A stretch of DNA of 64,000 nt from Vibrio navarrensis (GTDB taxonomy: Bacteria > Pseudomonadota > Gammaproteobacteria > Enterobacterales > Vibrionaceae), in contig NZ_JMCG01000002.1 of NCBI RefSeq assembly GCF_000764325.1, positions 806,001 to 870,000 of the forward strand. The letters are read 5' to 3'. The position numbers and the translations under genes were made by a program. Under the pieces are notes generated by a model. That model had not been told where the DNA came from. It was given only the letters and a program-made list of their open reading frames with translations, and searched no databases. How positions within the stretch are numbered: the first letter of the stretch is position 1; each line of letters opens with the position of its first letter. Of the stretch, positions 29,356-39,088 are shown piece by piece.

Positions 29356-30051
29356 ATGAAATACCTATTTTCACTACTGGCGGCTCTCAGCAGCTTGCCT
29401 GTACTGGCTGCGCCCCCGGCCAACTTCTCTGCGGCGAAGAAAGAGGCGCTACAAATTTACCAAGATTATCCGGTCAGTTTTTACTGTGGCTGCGAGATTC
29501 AATGGCAAGGAAAAAAAGGCATTCCAGATTTGCAATCTTGTGGTTATCAAGTGCGTAAGCAACAAAATCGTGCCAGTCGTATTGAGTGGGAACATGTGGT
29601 GCCCGCTTGGCAGTTCGGCCACCAGCGACAATGTTGGCAAAACGGTGGACGGAAAAATTGCAGCAAACATGATGTTCAGTTTCGCTCGATGGAAGCGGAT
29701 CTGCATAACCTCACCCCAGCAGTTGGCGAAGTCAACGGCGATCGCTCGAACTTTAATTTTAGCCAGTGGAATGGCGTTGATGGTGAGACCTATGGCCGCT
29801 GTGAAATGCAGGTCAATTTCAAAGCGCGTAAAGTGATGCCGCCGGATCGCGCCCGAGGCTCTATTGCTCGCACGTATCTCTACATGAGCCGAGAGTACGG
29901 CTTCCAACTGTCGAAACAGCAGACTCAGTTGATGCAAGCATGGAATAAAACTTATCCCGTATCAGAGTGGGAATGCATACGCGATGAGCGAATTGCCAAA
30001 GTTCAGGGCAACCACAACTCTTATGTGAAGGAAGCGTGTCAAACGCGATAG
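29356..30051 (+). CDS. endA: Periplasmic endonuclease I (EndA/Vvn-type)
   Basis: Secreted or periplasmic non-specific nuclease of the beta-beta-alpha-metal family; it degrades DNA and RNA and can limit uptake of foreign DNA. It is 231 aa with a signal peptide (cleavage after LAA, residue 19). The catalytic HNH-like motif is EWEHVVP with H80; [10 protein letters not shown] supplies the metal-binding Asn. Cysteines (C44, C46, C62 and others) form disulfides in the V. vulnificus Vvn structure. Homology to Vvn is strong. Confidence 0.95.
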   Translation: MKYLFSLLAALSSLPVLAAPPANFSAAKKEALQIYQDYPVSFYCGCEIQWQGKKGIPDLQSCGYQVRKQQNRASRIEWEHVVPAWQFGHQRQCWQNGGRKNCSKHDVQFRSMEADLHNLTPAVGEVNGDRSNFNFSQWNGVDGETYGRCEMQVNFKARKVMPPDRARGSIARTYLYMSREYGFQLSKQQTQLMQAWNKTYPVSEWECIRDERIAKVQGNHNSYVKEACQTR

Positions 30052-30054
30052 AAA

Positions 30055-30080
30055 AATCCCAGTGTCGCCACTGGGATGCC
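30055..30080. terminator. Terminator after endA
   Basis: A perfect 9-bp stem ATCCCAGTG/CACTGGGAT with a 4-nt loop. It lies between convergent endA and the broken lipoprotein gene and may serve both. Confidence 0.7.
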
Positions 30081-30087
30081 ATCATAC

Positions 30088-30275
30088 TTACTCTTTCGCG
30101 CCGATATCCTCAAGATAACCAAAGCGTTCTTTACGCTTTTGCGGTGAAGAGGTTAAGGGCTGACTGTAGGTCAACTACTTAGCCATTTGGGCCATCAGAC
30201 GAAGAAGAGCCGCCATTACAGCCAGCTAATAGTCATCAGCAGGGCACAAGCCACTGCCAGTTTGGTCTTTTTCAT
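30088..30275 (-). pseudogene. Broken small lipoprotein gene
   Basis: Read on the minus strand, the ATG at 30273-30275 opens MKKTKLAVACALLMT, a typical signal sequence. The zero frame then hits a stop, but a shifted frame reads LAGCNGGSSSSDGPNG, a clear lipobox (LAGC) and Ser/Gly-rich tether, and then stops. The remaining third frame continues LTYSQPLTSSPQKRKERF and ends ...EDIGAKE stop at 30088. Two reading-frame breaks in a 188-nt gene indicate decay or sequencing error. The function is unknown. Confidence 0.65.
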
Positions 30276-30505
30276 AACACTATCCATGATTATTGTACTT
30301 ATTAATTTGTTTAAACTTTGCCAGCTTGAATACGTTCTCCCCTACAAAGCGGCATACAAACTATTCATGAAAACAATAAATAACAATCACTTTGGCGAAA
30401 AATTACGACCTTACGCTTAAATTACCACACTGACTTGTTTTTTCTCCTCCGCGCATCCATGTTAATCTCTAATTCATTCTGTCTGTTGCAGGAACCGGAA
30501 ACACA
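30276..30505. other. Noncoding region upstream of rsmE
   Basis: An AT-rich gap between the lipoprotein remnant and rsmE. It must contain the rsmE promoter. No conserved element was recognised. Confidence 0.5.
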
Positions 30506-31237
30506 ATGCGCATCCCTCGAATTTATCACCCCGAAACACTCCATCTGCACCATATCGTCGCCTTGCAGGAAGACGCCGCTGGCCATATCGGCCGCGTTTT
30601 GCGCATGAAAGAAGGGCAAGAAGTGCTGCTATTTGATGGCAGTGGCGCACAATTTCCAGCCGAAATCACCGAAGTGAGCAAAAAGCAGGTGTTGGTCAAA
30701 GTGACACAGCGGGAGGAAAACAGCAGCGAGTCACCTTTAGATCTCCATTTGGGGCAAGTGATCTCGCGCGGTGAAAAGATGGAGTTCACCATCCAGAAAT
30801 CGGTAGAGCTTGGGGTCAATACCATTACGCCACTGATTTCGGAGCGATGCGGCGTAAAGTTGGATGAAAAACGCTTTGAGAAAAAACTCGCTCAGTGGCA
30901 GAAAATAGCCATTAGCGCTTGTGAGCAATGCGGACGTAACATCATCCCGGAGATTCGCCCCATTATGTCGCTGGAAGCTTGGTGCGCGGAAGAGTACGAC
31001 GGCCTAAAGCTTAATCTGCACCCTCGCGCCAAATATTCGATCAACACGCTACCGGAGCTGGTCAACAAAGTGCGCCTGCTGATTGGTCCTGAAGGGGGGC
31101 TCTCTGCAGAAGAGATCGACATGACACAAACCTATCACTTTGAAGAGACCCTACTCGGTCCGCGCGTATTGCGTACTGAAACCGCAGCACTGACTGCCAT
31201 TACCGCGCTACAAGTTCGTTTCGGCGATTTGGGTTAA
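30506..31237 (+). CDS. rsmE: 16S rRNA m3U1498 methyltransferase
   Basis: SPOUT-class methyltransferase that methylates U1498 of 16S rRNA. It is 243 aa. An N-terminal PUA-like domain (about 1-70) is followed by the trefoil-knot SAM domain, with the knot motifs [14 protein letters not shown] and [12 protein letters not shown] near the C-terminus. It lies 14 nt before gshB, in one operon. Confidence 0.95.
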   Translation: MRIPRIYHPETLHLHHIVALQEDAAGHIGRVLRMKEGQEVLLFDGSGAQFPAEITEVSKKQVLVKVTQREENSSESPLDLHLGQVISRGEKMEFTIQKSVELGVNTITPLISERCGVKLDEKRFEKKLAQWQKIAISACEQCGRNIIPEIRPIMSLEAWCAEEYDGLKLNLHPRAKYSINTLPELVNKVRLLIGPEGGLSAEEIDMTQTYHFEETLLGPRVLRTETAALTAITALQVRFGDLG

Positions 31238-31251
31238 CACGGAGAACACAC

Positions 31252-32205
31252 ATGATCAAACTCGGCATCGTAATGGACCCTATTTCGTCCATTAACATCA
31301 AGAAAGACTCCAGCTTCGCCATGTTGCTGGAAGCGCAACGTCGCGGTTGGGAAATCCATTACATGGAGATGAATGATCTACACTTAGAGCAAGGCGTGGC
31401 GATTGCCGATACCAAAGTGGTCGAGCTAAAAGAAGATCCTAACGGCTGGTACCAATTTAAGTCAGAGCAAACCATTGAACTGGCTGAACTGGATGCGGTA
31501 TTGATGCGCAAAGATCCACCGTTTGACACGGAATATATTTACGCCACCTACATTTTAGAGCGCGCAGAAGAACAAGGCACCTTAATCGTCAATAAGCCAC
31601 AAAGCCTACGTGATTGTAACGAGAAACTCTTTACCGCTTGGTTCCCAGAGCTGACGCCAATCACCATGGTGACGCGCAAAGCAGAAAAGATAAAAGCGTT
31701 TCGTGAAGAGCATGGCGACATCATCCTTAAACCGCTTGATGGCATGGGTGGTGCATCGATTTTCCGAGTCAAAGAGAACGATCCGAACGTCTCGGTGATC
31801 ATCGAAACCTTGACCAATCACGGGCAAAACTACGCGATGGCGCAAACCTTTGTGCCAGACATCAGCAATGGCGACAAACGTATTTTGGTGGTAGATGGCG
31901 AGCCCATGCCTTACTGTTTAGCGCGCATCCCAGCTAAAGGGGAAACGCGCGGTAACCTCGCCGCTGGCGGTCGTGGTGAAGCTCGCCCACTGAGCGAAAC
32001 AGATAAGAAAATTGCACTAGCCGTCGCGCCAACGCTGAAAGAAAAAGGACTGATTTTTGTTGGTTTAGATGTGATTGGCGATAAGCTCACCGAGATCAAC
32101 GTGACCAGCCCAACTTGTATTCGCGAGATTGAAGCGGCGTTTGATATCTCGATTACCGGTAAATTGATGGATGCGATTGAGCGCCGCCTAAAAGCTAAAG
32201 CTTGA
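31252..32205 (+). CDS. gshB: Glutathione synthetase
   Basis: ATP-grasp ligase that joins gamma-glutamylcysteine and glycine. It is 317 aa, starting MIKLGIVMDPI. The RMDPP-like VLMRKDPPFDTEY, KPLDGMGGASIFR (ATP-binding loop) and INVTSPTCIREIE motifs are all present. It is co-transcribed with rsmE; a short GC hairpin (32223-32238) lies between it and yqgE. Confidence 0.97.
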   Translation: MIKLGIVMDPISSINIKKDSSFAMLLEAQRRGWEIHYMEMNDLHLEQGVAIADTKVVELKEDPNGWYQFKSEQTIELAELDAVLMRKDPPFDTEYIYATYILERAEEQGTLIVNKPQSLRDCNEKLFTAWFPELTPITMVTRKAEKIKAFREEHGDIILKPLDGMGGASIFRVKENDPNVSVIIETLTNHGQNYAMAQTFVPDISNGDKRILVVDGEPMPYCLARIPAKGETRGNLAAGGRGEARPLSETDKKIALAVAPTLKEKGLIFVGLDVIGDKLTEINVTSPTCIREIEAAFDISITGKLMDAIERRLKAKA

Positions 32206-32256
32206 GCACTCAAGAGCCAGTTGGGGCCGGATGGCCCCTTTGAAGGGGAGTCATGT

Positions 32257-32820
32257 ATGAATTTGACCAATCATTTTCTGGTGGCCATGCCGGGGATGAA
32301 AGATCCCTATTTCCAGCACCGAGTGATCTACATTTGTGAACACAATGAAGAGGGTGCGATGGGACTGATGATCAACGCACCGATCGACGTCACCGTGGGC
32401 AAAATGCTGGAACAGGTCGATGTACAGCCAGTGCATCCACAATTGCATAGACAAAGTCTGACCAAACCGGTGTACAACGGCGGGCCAGTTTCCGAGGATC
32501 GCGGTTTTATTCTGCACCGCCCCAAAGATTACTACGAGTCGAGCATTCAGATGACCGATCACATCGCCGTCACCACGTCCAAAGATATTTTGACGGTACT
32601 CGGCACGGAGGCGGAACCGAGCAGTTATCTCGTGGCTTTAGGCTATTCAGGCTGGAGCGCTGGACAGTTGGAAAGCGAGCTAGCGGAAAACTCTTGGTTA
32701 ACCGTCGAAGCCAGCCCGGAAATCATTTTCGATACCCCTATCGCCCAGCGTTGGCAAAAAGCGGTACAGATGCTCGGCATTAATGCTACCCAACTTTCCA
32801 ATCAGGCAGGGCACGCTTAA
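32257..32820 (+). CDS. yqgE: YqgE/AlgH family protein (UPF0301)
   Basis: Cytoplasmic UPF0301 protein, 187 aa from the ATG at 32257, with AAGGGGAG six bases before it. N-terminal [15 protein letters not shown] and [12 protein letters not shown] are the family's conserved blocks. No reaction is established; homologues affect alginate or quorum outputs in some species. Position between gshB and ruvX is conserved. Confidence 0.93.
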   Translation: MNLTNHFLVAMPGMKDPYFQHRVIYICEHNEEGAMGLMINAPIDVTVGKMLEQVDVQPVHPQLHRQSLTKPVYNGGPVSEDRGFILHRPKDYYESSIQMTDHIAVTTSKDILTVLGTEAEPSSYLVALGYSGWSAGQLESELAENSWLTVEASPEIIFDTPIAQRWQKAVQMLGINATQLSNQAGHA

Positions 32821-32860
32821 CTCGCTGCCCTTCACTCACTTATTGTTACTTAGGTTATTT

Positions 32861-33283
32861 ATGTCACGTACCATCATGGCTTTCGATTTTGGCACCAAGA
32901 GTATTGGCAGCGCCATCGGCCAAGAAATTACCGGCACCGCATCGCCGTTAAAGGCCTTCAAAGCCAACGATGGCATTCCCAATTGGGACGAGATTGAAAA
33001 GCAAATCAAAGAGTGGCAGCCCACGTTACTCGTGGTCGGCTTGCCGACTGACCTGCACGGAAAAGATCTGCAAACCATCACACCTCGGGCGAAGAAATTT
33101 GCCCAGCGGCTGCATGGCCGTTTCGGTTTGCCCGTAGAGCTGCACGATGAGCGCCTTTCCACCACCGAAGCACGCGCCGAACTGTTTTCGATGGGCGGCT
33201 ACAAAGCGCTAAGTAAGGGCAATGTCGATTGTCAATCTGCGGTGATCATTCTAGAAAGCTGGTTCGAAGCGCAGTGGGGCTAA
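32861..33283 (+). CDS. ruvX: RuvX/YqgF family nuclease (16S rRNA 5' end maturation)
   Basis: RNase H-like fold nuclease implicated in pre-16S rRNA 5' end processing. It is 140 aa from the ATG at 32861; an earlier in-frame start would overlap yqgE. Acidic catalytic regions are [10 protein letters not shown] at the N-terminus and DERLSTTEA (about residue 98), with a final Asp in [12 protein letters not shown]. It is the last gene of the operon before convergent pilU. Confidence 0.94.
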   Translation: MSRTIMAFDFGTKSIGSAIGQEITGTASPLKAFKANDGIPNWDEIEKQIKEWQPTLLVVGLPTDLHGKDLQTITPRAKKFAQRLHGRFGLPVELHDERLSTTEARAELFSMGGYKALSKGNVDCQSAVIILESWFEAQWG

Positions 33284-33346
33284 CAGGGCGAGGAAAACCG
33301 CAAGAGAGGGACAACCTCTTCCCTCTCATTGCAACAAAGTCCGAGC

Positions 33347-34459
33347 TTAATCCATATCGATCTTCACGTTGGCCAAGGATCCGGTGTTATTGAGATCGCC
33401 GCGCTGGGTTTTGAGCATCAAACGCAGATCGTTGGCCGAATCGGCACTGTGCAACGCATCTTCTTCATTGATCTTGCCTTCCACCACCAACTTATACAGC
33501 GATTGATCAAAGGTCTGCATGCCAATCTCTTTGGAGCGCGCCATGGTCGCTTTCAACTCATGCAATTCGCCGCGGCGGATCAAATCCGACACCCTTGGAC
33601 TGTTGAGTAACACTTCAAACACACCGTGACGGCCTTTGCCGTTTTTATCACGCAGTAACTGCTGACCGATCACCCCTTTGAGATTCATGGATAGATCAAA
33701 CAGGAACTGCTCTTTTTGCTCTTTCGGCACTAAATGTAGGATCCGCTCCAACGCTTGGTTGGCGTTGTTAGCGTGCAGAGTGGCCATGCACAAGTGGCCC
33801 GTTTCGGCAAAGGTCATGGCGTATTCCATCGTCTCTCGGCTGCGGATCTCGCCGATGAGGATCATATCTGGCGCTTGACGCAGCGAGTTTTTCAGCGCCA
33901 CTTCGTAACTTTCGGTATCGAGCCCCACTTCCCGTTGGGTAACGATACAGCGCTTGTGCTCGTGAACAAATTCAATCGGATCTTCCACCGTCAGAATATG
34001 ACCACTACGATGGCTATTGCGATAGCCCGTCATCGCCGCCATGGTGGTGGATTTCCCCGACCCCGTCGCTCCCACCACCAGCACAAGACCGCGTTTGGCA
34101 ATCGACAAATCTTGCAGCACTTGGGGCAACTTGAGTTCTTCAAACGTCGGAATATGGGTTTCAATGCGGCGAATCACCGCGCCCGGTAGCTCTCGCTGAT
34201 AAAACGCACTGACGCGAAAACGGCCAGAATCACGCACAATCGCGAAGTTTGATTCACGGGTTTTACGAAAATCGGCGCGCCGCTCTTCATCCATTGCACC
34301 ATCGAGAAACTGCGCGACCTCGGCTTCTGAGAGCTTAGCGCCTTGTGGGCGTAACTCGCCATCGACGCGAAACAGCACCGGCGCGCCTACCGTAATATAC
34401 AAATCCGACGCTTTAAGAGAGAGCATCCCTTCCAGCACTCGGTTTAACTCAATACTCAT
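33347..34459 (-). CDS. pilU: Type IV pilus retraction ATPase PilU
   Basis: PilT-like hexameric ATPase that assists pilus retraction with PilT. It is 370 aa. An N-terminal PAS-like domain is followed by the RecA-like domain with Walker A GATGSGKSTT, the Asp box, Walker B (DMILIGEIRSRETM) and His box. Where PilT carries AIRNLIRE, this protein has SPRVSDLIRRGE. It lies 11 nt after pilT in one operon, divergent from yggS. Confidence 0.95.
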   Translation of the reverse strand: MSIELNRVLEGMLSLKASDLYITVGAPVLFRVDGELRPQGAKLSEAEVAQFLDGAMDEERRADFRKTRESNFAIVRDSGRFRVSAFYQRELPGAVIRRIETHIPTFEELKLPQVLQDLSIAKRGLVLVVGATGSGKSTTMAAMTGYRNSHRSGHILTVEDPIEFVHEHKRCIVTQREVGLDTESYEVALKNSLRQAPDMILIGEIRSRETMEYAMTFAETGHLCMATLHANNANQALERILHLVPKEQKEQFLFDLSMNLKGVIGQQLLRDKNGKGRHGVFEVLLNSPRVSDLIRRGELHELKATMARSKEIGMQTFDQSLYKLVVEGKINEEDALHSADSANDLRLMLKTQRGDLNNTGSLANVKIDMD

Positions 34460-34470
34460 GCTGCTCTCCG

Positions 34471-35508
34471 CTAGAACTTGATCGCTTCGACTTCGATTTT
34501 GCTGTCCACTTCTTCTTTGCCGACTTTACCTTGAGCAAGCAACTGCCGTGCATTTTGCTCCATGGTTTGCATACCATGCGCCGCGCCTGTCTGAATGATC
34601 GAATACATCTGCGCCACCTTGTCTTCACGGATCAAGTTGCGGATCGCAGGCGTCGCCATCATGATCTCATGACACGCGACACGACCACCGCCAATCCGCT
34701 TGAGCAGCTTCTGGGCGATCACCGCGCGCAGCGATTCAGAGAGCATAGAGCGCACCATGTCTTTGTCACTGCCGGGGAACACATCAATGATCCGGTCAAC
34801 CGTTTTTGCCGCACTGCTGGTGTGCAACGTGCCAAACACCAAGTGACCCGTTTCAGCGGCGGTCAGAGCAAGACTGATGGTTTCCTGATCGCGCAGCTCA
34901 CCGACTAAAATCACGTCTGGATCTTCACGCAGCGCGCTGCGCAGCGCATTTTTAAAACTGTGCGTATCACGGTGCACTTCACGCTGGTTGATCAAACACT
35001 TTTGGTTTTGGTGAACAAACTCAATCGGATCTTCAATGGTGAGAATGTGCTTGTTGTAGTGGCGGTTGATGTAATCAACCATCGCCGCCAATGTGGTGGA
35101 TTTACCTGAGCCTGTGGGCCCTGTCACCAATACCAGCCCTTTTTCACTGCGCACAATTTTCTCAAAGATTTCTGGCGCATCCAGCTCTTCTAAGGTTGGG
35201 ATCTTGGTTGGAATGGTACGAAACACCGCCGAGCAGCCACGCGACTGGTGAAAAGCATTGACACGAAAACGCCCCACGTTGGGTAATTCAAACGAGAAAT
35301 CGACTTCCAGTTTTTCCTCAAATTCACTACGCTGAGAATCATTCATGATTTCGAACACCAGACGATGAACATCAGCATGACTAAAAGCGGGCACGCCGAG
35401 CTTTCTTACATCGCCATCTATGCGTACCATAGGCGGAACGCCAGCAGAAAGATGTAGATCCGACGCGTTATGCTTTACACTAAAATCCAGTAACTCAGTG
35501 ATATCCAT
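34471..35508 (-). CDS. pilT: Type IV pilus retraction motor ATPase PilT
   Basis: Hexameric ATPase that powers pilus retraction, twitching and DNA uptake. It is 345 aa. Walker A is GPTGSGKSTT, Walker B DVILVGELRDQETI, and the retraction-essential AIRNLIRE motif is intact. It is first in the pilT-pilU operon; its start is only 24 nt from the divergent yggS start, so the two promoters must overlap. Confidence 0.97.
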   Translation of the reverse strand: MDITELLDFSVKHNASDLHLSAGVPPMVRIDGDVRKLGVPAFSHADVHRLVFEIMNDSQRSEFEEKLEVDFSFELPNVGRFRVNAFHQSRGCSAVFRTIPTKIPTLEELDAPEIFEKIVRSEKGLVLVTGPTGSGKSTTLAAMVDYINRHYNKHILTIEDPIEFVHQNQKCLINQREVHRDTHSFKNALRSALREDPDVILVGELRDQETISLALTAAETGHLVFGTLHTSSAAKTVDRIIDVFPGSDKDMVRSMLSESLRAVIAQKLLKRIGGGRVACHEIMMATPAIRNLIREDKVAQMYSIIQTGAAHGMQTMEQNARQLLAQGKVGKEEVDSKIEVEAIKF

Positions 35509-35532
35509 TATTTTTCCTTACAAAAACTTGCT

Positions 35533-36243
35533 ATGACTAGTATTCAACAAAACATTGAACATATCACCACACAGATCCGTCGCTCTGAACAAAAGTGTGG
35601 ACGAGCTCCAGAGTCGGTGCAACTTCTGGCAGTAAGTAAAACTAAACCTGTCGAGGCAATTCTCGAAGCGTACCATGCCGGACAATGCGCTTTTGGTGAA
35701 AACTATGTGCAAGAAGGGAGTGAGAAGGTCGACTTTTTTGCCGAGCATCATTCAGACAAAACCATCGAATGGCACTTTATTGGCCCGATTCAGTCCAATA
35801 AAAGTCGTTTGGTGGCCGAGCGTTTTGCTTGGGTGCACACCGTGGATCGCGAAAAAATCGCCCAGCGTTTGAATGATCAGCGCCCAGCAGATCTGCCGCC
35901 TTTGCAAGTGCTGATTCAGGTTAACACCAGCGGTGAAGCCTCGAAATCCGGTGCCAGCGACACAGAAATATTTGCCCTCGCTGAGTTGATTTCACGCTTA
36001 CCCAACCTCACCTTAAGAGGGTTGATGTCCATTCCGGAAAATGTCGATGACTACGCCGCGCAACTGGCCGCTTTTGAGCAATTAGCCGCCTTGCAGCAGC
36101 GCTTGCGCCAACATTATCCCCAGGTGGATACCCTTTCGATGGGCATGAGTGGAGACATGGACGCGGCAATCGCAGCAGGCTCAAGCATGGTTCGCATCGG
36201 CACAGCCATTTTTGGTGCACGGGATTACGCAAGCAAAGCGTAA
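35533..36243 (+). CDS. yggS: PLP homeostasis protein YggS (PLPBP)
   Basis: Fold-type III PLP-binding protein that buffers pyridoxal phosphate. It is 236 aa. The lysine that holds PLP is in LLAVSKTKP (about residue 36), FGENYVQEG follows, and SMGMSGDMDAAI is the phosphate-binding region. It has no enzyme activity in known members. It is first in the yggS-proC-yggT-yggU-...-hemW series. Confidence 0.95.
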   Translation: MTSIQQNIEHITTQIRRSEQKCGRAPESVQLLAVSKTKPVEAILEAYHAGQCAFGENYVQEGSEKVDFFAEHHSDKTIEWHFIGPIQSNKSRLVAERFAWVHTVDREKIAQRLNDQRPADLPPLQVLIQVNTSGEASKSGASDTEIFALAELISRLPNLTLRGLMSIPENVDDYAAQLAAFEQLAALQQRLRQHYPQVDTLSMGMSGDMDAAIAAGSSMVRIGTAIFGARDYASKA

Positions 36244-36283
36244 ACGATGCGCCAACACACTGACACAAGCGGAATTGATAGAG

Positions 36284-37102
36284 ATGGAACAGAAAAAAAT
36301 TGCCTTTATTGGTGCAGGTAACATGGTGCGTGCGATTGTCTCTGGCCTCGTGGGCAACGGATACCCTGCAACACACATTATCGCCACAGCGCCAAGCGAA
36401 ACTCGCCGATTGCCACTGGAGCAAGAGTTTGCTATTAGCACCACAGCGGATAATCTCGCTGCCGCTCGTGACGCGGATGTGGTGGTCCTGTCTGTCAAAC
36501 CACAAATGATGGAGGAGGTGTGCAAACCGCTGCAAGCGCTCGACTTTCAAGGCAAACTGGTGATTTCCATCGCCGCTGGCATCAGTTGTCAACGCCTCAA
36601 GCAGATGCTCGGTACCACGCAAGATCTGGTGCGCGTAATGCCCAACACACCATCGCAACTGGGGCTAGGAATGAGCGGACTGTATGCACCCGACTCGCTA
36701 AGCGATGCAGACAGAACCTTTGCGCAAGAGCTGATGCAAGCGGTCGGCAAAACTTGCTGGGTGGCGCAAGAATCGGGCATCAATAACGTCATTGCCGCAG
36801 CAGGCAGCGCGCCAGCCTATTTCTTTTTGTTTATGGAAGCGATGCAAGCAGAAGCGATAGCACAAGGATTTGATAAAGCCACCGCGCGTCTGCTGGTGGA
36901 GCAATCTGCGCTGGGCGCGGCCAGTATGGTGGTCAACAATCCGCAGAGCGAGCTTTCGACCTTGCGCGAAAACGTCACCTCCAAAGGGGGCACCACCGCC
37001 GAAGCGATCCGTACATTTAACCATCATCAGCTCAGTGATATTGTCGCCAAAGCGATGCGCGCTGCGGTAGAACGCGCACAAGAGATGGAAAAACTGTTTT
37101 AA
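36284..37102 (+). CDS. proC: Pyrroline-5-carboxylate reductase
   Basis: Last step of proline synthesis, NADPH-dependent. It is 272 aa from the ATG at 36284 (MEQKKIAFIGAGNM); longer readings overlap yggS. The Rossmann motif FIGAGNMVRAI and the C-terminal signature ENVTSKGGTTAEAI are clear. It lies 40 nt after yggS. Confidence 0.96.
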   Translation: MEQKKIAFIGAGNMVRAIVSGLVGNGYPATHIIATAPSETRRLPLEQEFAISTTADNLAAARDADVVVLSVKPQMMEEVCKPLQALDFQGKLVISIAAGISCQRLKQMLGTTQDLVRVMPNTPSQLGLGMSGLYAPDSLSDADRTFAQELMQAVGKTCWVAQESGINNVIAAAGSAPAYFFLFMEAMQAEAIAQGFDKATARLLVEQSALGAASMVVNNPQSELSTLRENVTSKGGTTAEAIRTFNHHQLSDIVAKAMRAAVERAQEMEKLF

Positions 37103-37146
37103 TTACCCTGCTGCCTCAGGCAGCATAACCTTTTTAAGGGGCATCT

Positions 37147-37704
37147 ATGAGTTCAATGAGTTTCCTGATTTCGACGCTGTTCGATCTCTACATCATGGTG
37201 GTGATCTTACGGATCTGGCTGCAAGCCGCACGCGCCGATTTCTATAACCCATTTTCACAATTTATCGTCAAAGCGACTCAGCCAGTGATCGGCCCGCTGC
37301 GCCGTGTGATCCCATCGATTGGCAGTATCGATCTCGCCACTGTGCTGTTTGCCTACCTGCTGTGCGTACTGAAATTTGTGGCGTTGGTGATGGTTGCGTC
37401 AGGCGGCTCCGTCAGTTTCAGCGCAGACTTTCTCTTCCTAGGGCTACTGTCATTAATCAAAGCCGCAGGTGGACTACTCTTCTGGGTGCTGTTGATTCGT
37501 GCGATCCTAAGCTGGGTAAGCCAAGGCCGCAGCCCGATTGAATACGTTTTCCATCAATTAACTGAACCTATGCTGGCACCGATCCGTCGCATCCTACCAG
37601 CTATGGGCGGTTTTGACTTAAGCGTGCTGGTGCTGTTTATTGTGCTGCAATTTGCCAATTTCCTAATGGGCGATCTCATCGGCCCTATCTGGTATCAACT
37701 ATAA
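37147..37704 (+). CDS. yggT: YggT family membrane protein
   Basis: Integral membrane protein with two repeated YggT domains, 185 aa and about four to five spans. Each repeat carries a short motif around [15 protein letters not shown] and [15 protein letters not shown]. Suggested roles include osmotic or ion homeostasis, but none is settled. AAGGGG precedes the ATG, and its stop overlaps the yggU start by one base. Confidence 0.93.
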   Translation: MSSMSFLISTLFDLYIMVVILRIWLQAARADFYNPFSQFIVKATQPVIGPLRRVIPSIGSIDLATVLFAYLLCVLKFVALVMVASGGSVSFSADFLFLGLLSLIKAAGGLLFWVLLIRAILSWVSQGRSPIEYVFHQLTEPMLAPIRRILPAMGGFDLSVLVLFIVLQFANFLMGDLIGPIWYQL

Positions 37705-37994
37705 TGAGCCAAGCTGCTTGGCAAGAGGGGCAGGATGTGGTGCTGCGGCTCTACATCCAACCCAAAGCCAGCCGTGATAAAATTCTGGGTTTGCATGGTG
37801 ATGAGCTGAAAATCGCCATTACCGCGCCGCCCGTGGATGGCAAAGCGAATGCCCATCTGGCTAAATTACTGGCCAAGATGTTTAAAGTCGCCAAAAGTCT
37901 GGTTGAGATTGAAAAAGGCGAGCTTGGCCGTCACAAGCAAGTGCGCATCCATGCCCCGACGCAGATACCAGAGGAAGTGAAAGCCATCTTGTGA
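37704..37994 (+). CDS. yggU: YggU family protein (DUF167/UPF0235)
   Basis: Small cytoplasmic DUF167 protein, 96 aa. The family blocks are [12 protein letters not shown] and [17 protein letters not shown]. The role is unknown. Its start codon shares a base with the yggT stop (TAATG), so it is translationally coupled. Confidence 0.93.
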   Translation: MSQAAWQEGQDVVLRLYIQPKASRDKILGLHGDELKIAITAPPVDGKANAHLAKLLAKMFKVAKSLVEIEKGELGRHKQVRIHAPTQIPEEVKAIL

Positions 37995-38039
37995 TGGCTT
38001 TTTGTTTGTCACACACCACAAGGTGTAAGGAAGTTTACA

Positions 38040-38471
38040 ATGAAAAAATGGATCGCCGCCCTGCTGACTTGCTTGGTCGCCCTGCCGACTTGGGCTGGGC
38101 AATTTAAAGAGATCAAAGATACCGAAGTGCACTACGTGGCGCTGAGCTCAACCTTCTTAACGCCGCAAGTGGCGAAAAGTTATGGGCTGAAACGCAGTGA
38201 GTATTCCGCCATCGTGAATATCAGCGTGCTGGATAAAAGCCGAGTCGGCAAACCTGCGCTAACGGCAACGGTCAAAGGGCAAGCGAAAAACCTGCTCGGC
38301 CAGATCCGCACCTTAACGTTTAAAGAAATACGTGAAGGCGAGGCGATTTACTACATCGCAGAGCTGCCAGTGAATCATGAAGAGTCACTGACATTTGATT
38401 TAGACATCAATGCAGGCCTCAAAGGGGCAGGCAAACTCACCTTTACGCAAAAATTTTATATAGAAGAGTAA
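38040..38471 (+). CDS. DUF4426 periplasmic protein
   Basis: Secreted protein of the DUF4426 family, 143 aa. The signal peptide is [20 protein letters not shown] (cleavage near residue 19), followed by a single beta-rich domain. Family members are common in Vibrio, Shewanella and Pseudomonas at this locus; no function is known. AAGGAAG is the ribosome-binding site. It lies between yggU and rdgB. Confidence 0.88.
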   Translation: MKKWIAALLTCLVALPTWAGQFKEIKDTEVHYVALSSTFLTPQVAKSYGLKRSEYSAIVNISVLDKSRVGKPALTATVKGQAKNLLGQIRTLTFKEIREGEAIYYIAELPVNHEESLTFDLDINAGLKGAGKLTFTQKFYIEE

Positions 38472-38479
38472 CAACAAGC

Positions 38480-39082
38480 ATGAAGAAGATCGTATTGGCC
38501 ACTGGCAATCAAGGCAAAGTGCGCGAGATGGCGGGTTTATTGGCCGATTTTGGTTTTGACGTGGTCGCGCAAAGCGAATTTAACGTCTCTGAAGTGGCTG
38601 AAACGGGCACAACCTTTATTGAAAACGCCATTATCAAAGCGCGTCATGCCGCCAAAGAAACGGGCTTGCCAGCCATTGCCGACGACTCTGGCCTTGAGGT
38701 GGATTTTCTTCAAGGTGCCCCAGGGATTTACTCTGCACGTTACGCAGGAGAGAAAGCCTCAGATCAAGAGAACTTAGAAAAGCTATTAACCGCGATGGAA
38801 GGTGTGCCAGAAGCGCAACGTACCGCTCGTTTCCATTGTGTATTGGTTTTGATGCGTCATGAAAACGACCCAACGCCGATCGTCTGTCATGGAACGTGGG
38901 AAGGGCGAATCCTAACCCAAGCACACGGTGAAAACGGTTTTGGTTACGACCCCATCTTCTTCGTACCGGAAGAGAACTGTGCCTCGGCTGAACTTGTACC
39001 TGCGCGGAAAAAGCAGCTTTCACATCGTGGCAAAGCGTTACAGCAGTTGTTTGCCACCCTGAGCCAACAGCCATTAGCGTAA
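38480..39082 (+). CDS. rdgB: XTP/dITP pyrophosphatase RdgB
   Basis: House-cleaning Ham1 family enzyme that hydrolyses dITP and XTP and keeps deaminated purines out of DNA. It is 200 aa. N-terminal [12 protein letters not shown], central DDSGLEVD with catalytic Asp, and C-terminal GFGYDPIF and SHRGKAL are all present. It lies 8 nt after the DUF4426 gene and 6 nt before hemW. Confidence 0.97.
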   Translation: MKKIVLATGNQGKVREMAGLLADFGFDVVAQSEFNVSEVAETGTTFIENAIIKARHAAKETGLPAIADDSGLEVDFLQGAPGIYSARYAGEKASDQENLEKLLTAMEGVPEAQRTARFHCVLVLMRHENDPTPIVCHGTWEGRILTQAHGENGFGYDPIFFVPEENCASAELVPARKKQLSHRGKALQQLFATLSQQPLA

Positions 39083-39088
39083 GGCAGC

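Noticed and set aside
32223..32240. GGGGCC/GGCCCC hairpin between gshB and yqgE as a terminator.
   Set aside because: It is short and lacks a T run, and the genes look co-transcribed; at most a weak attenuator.
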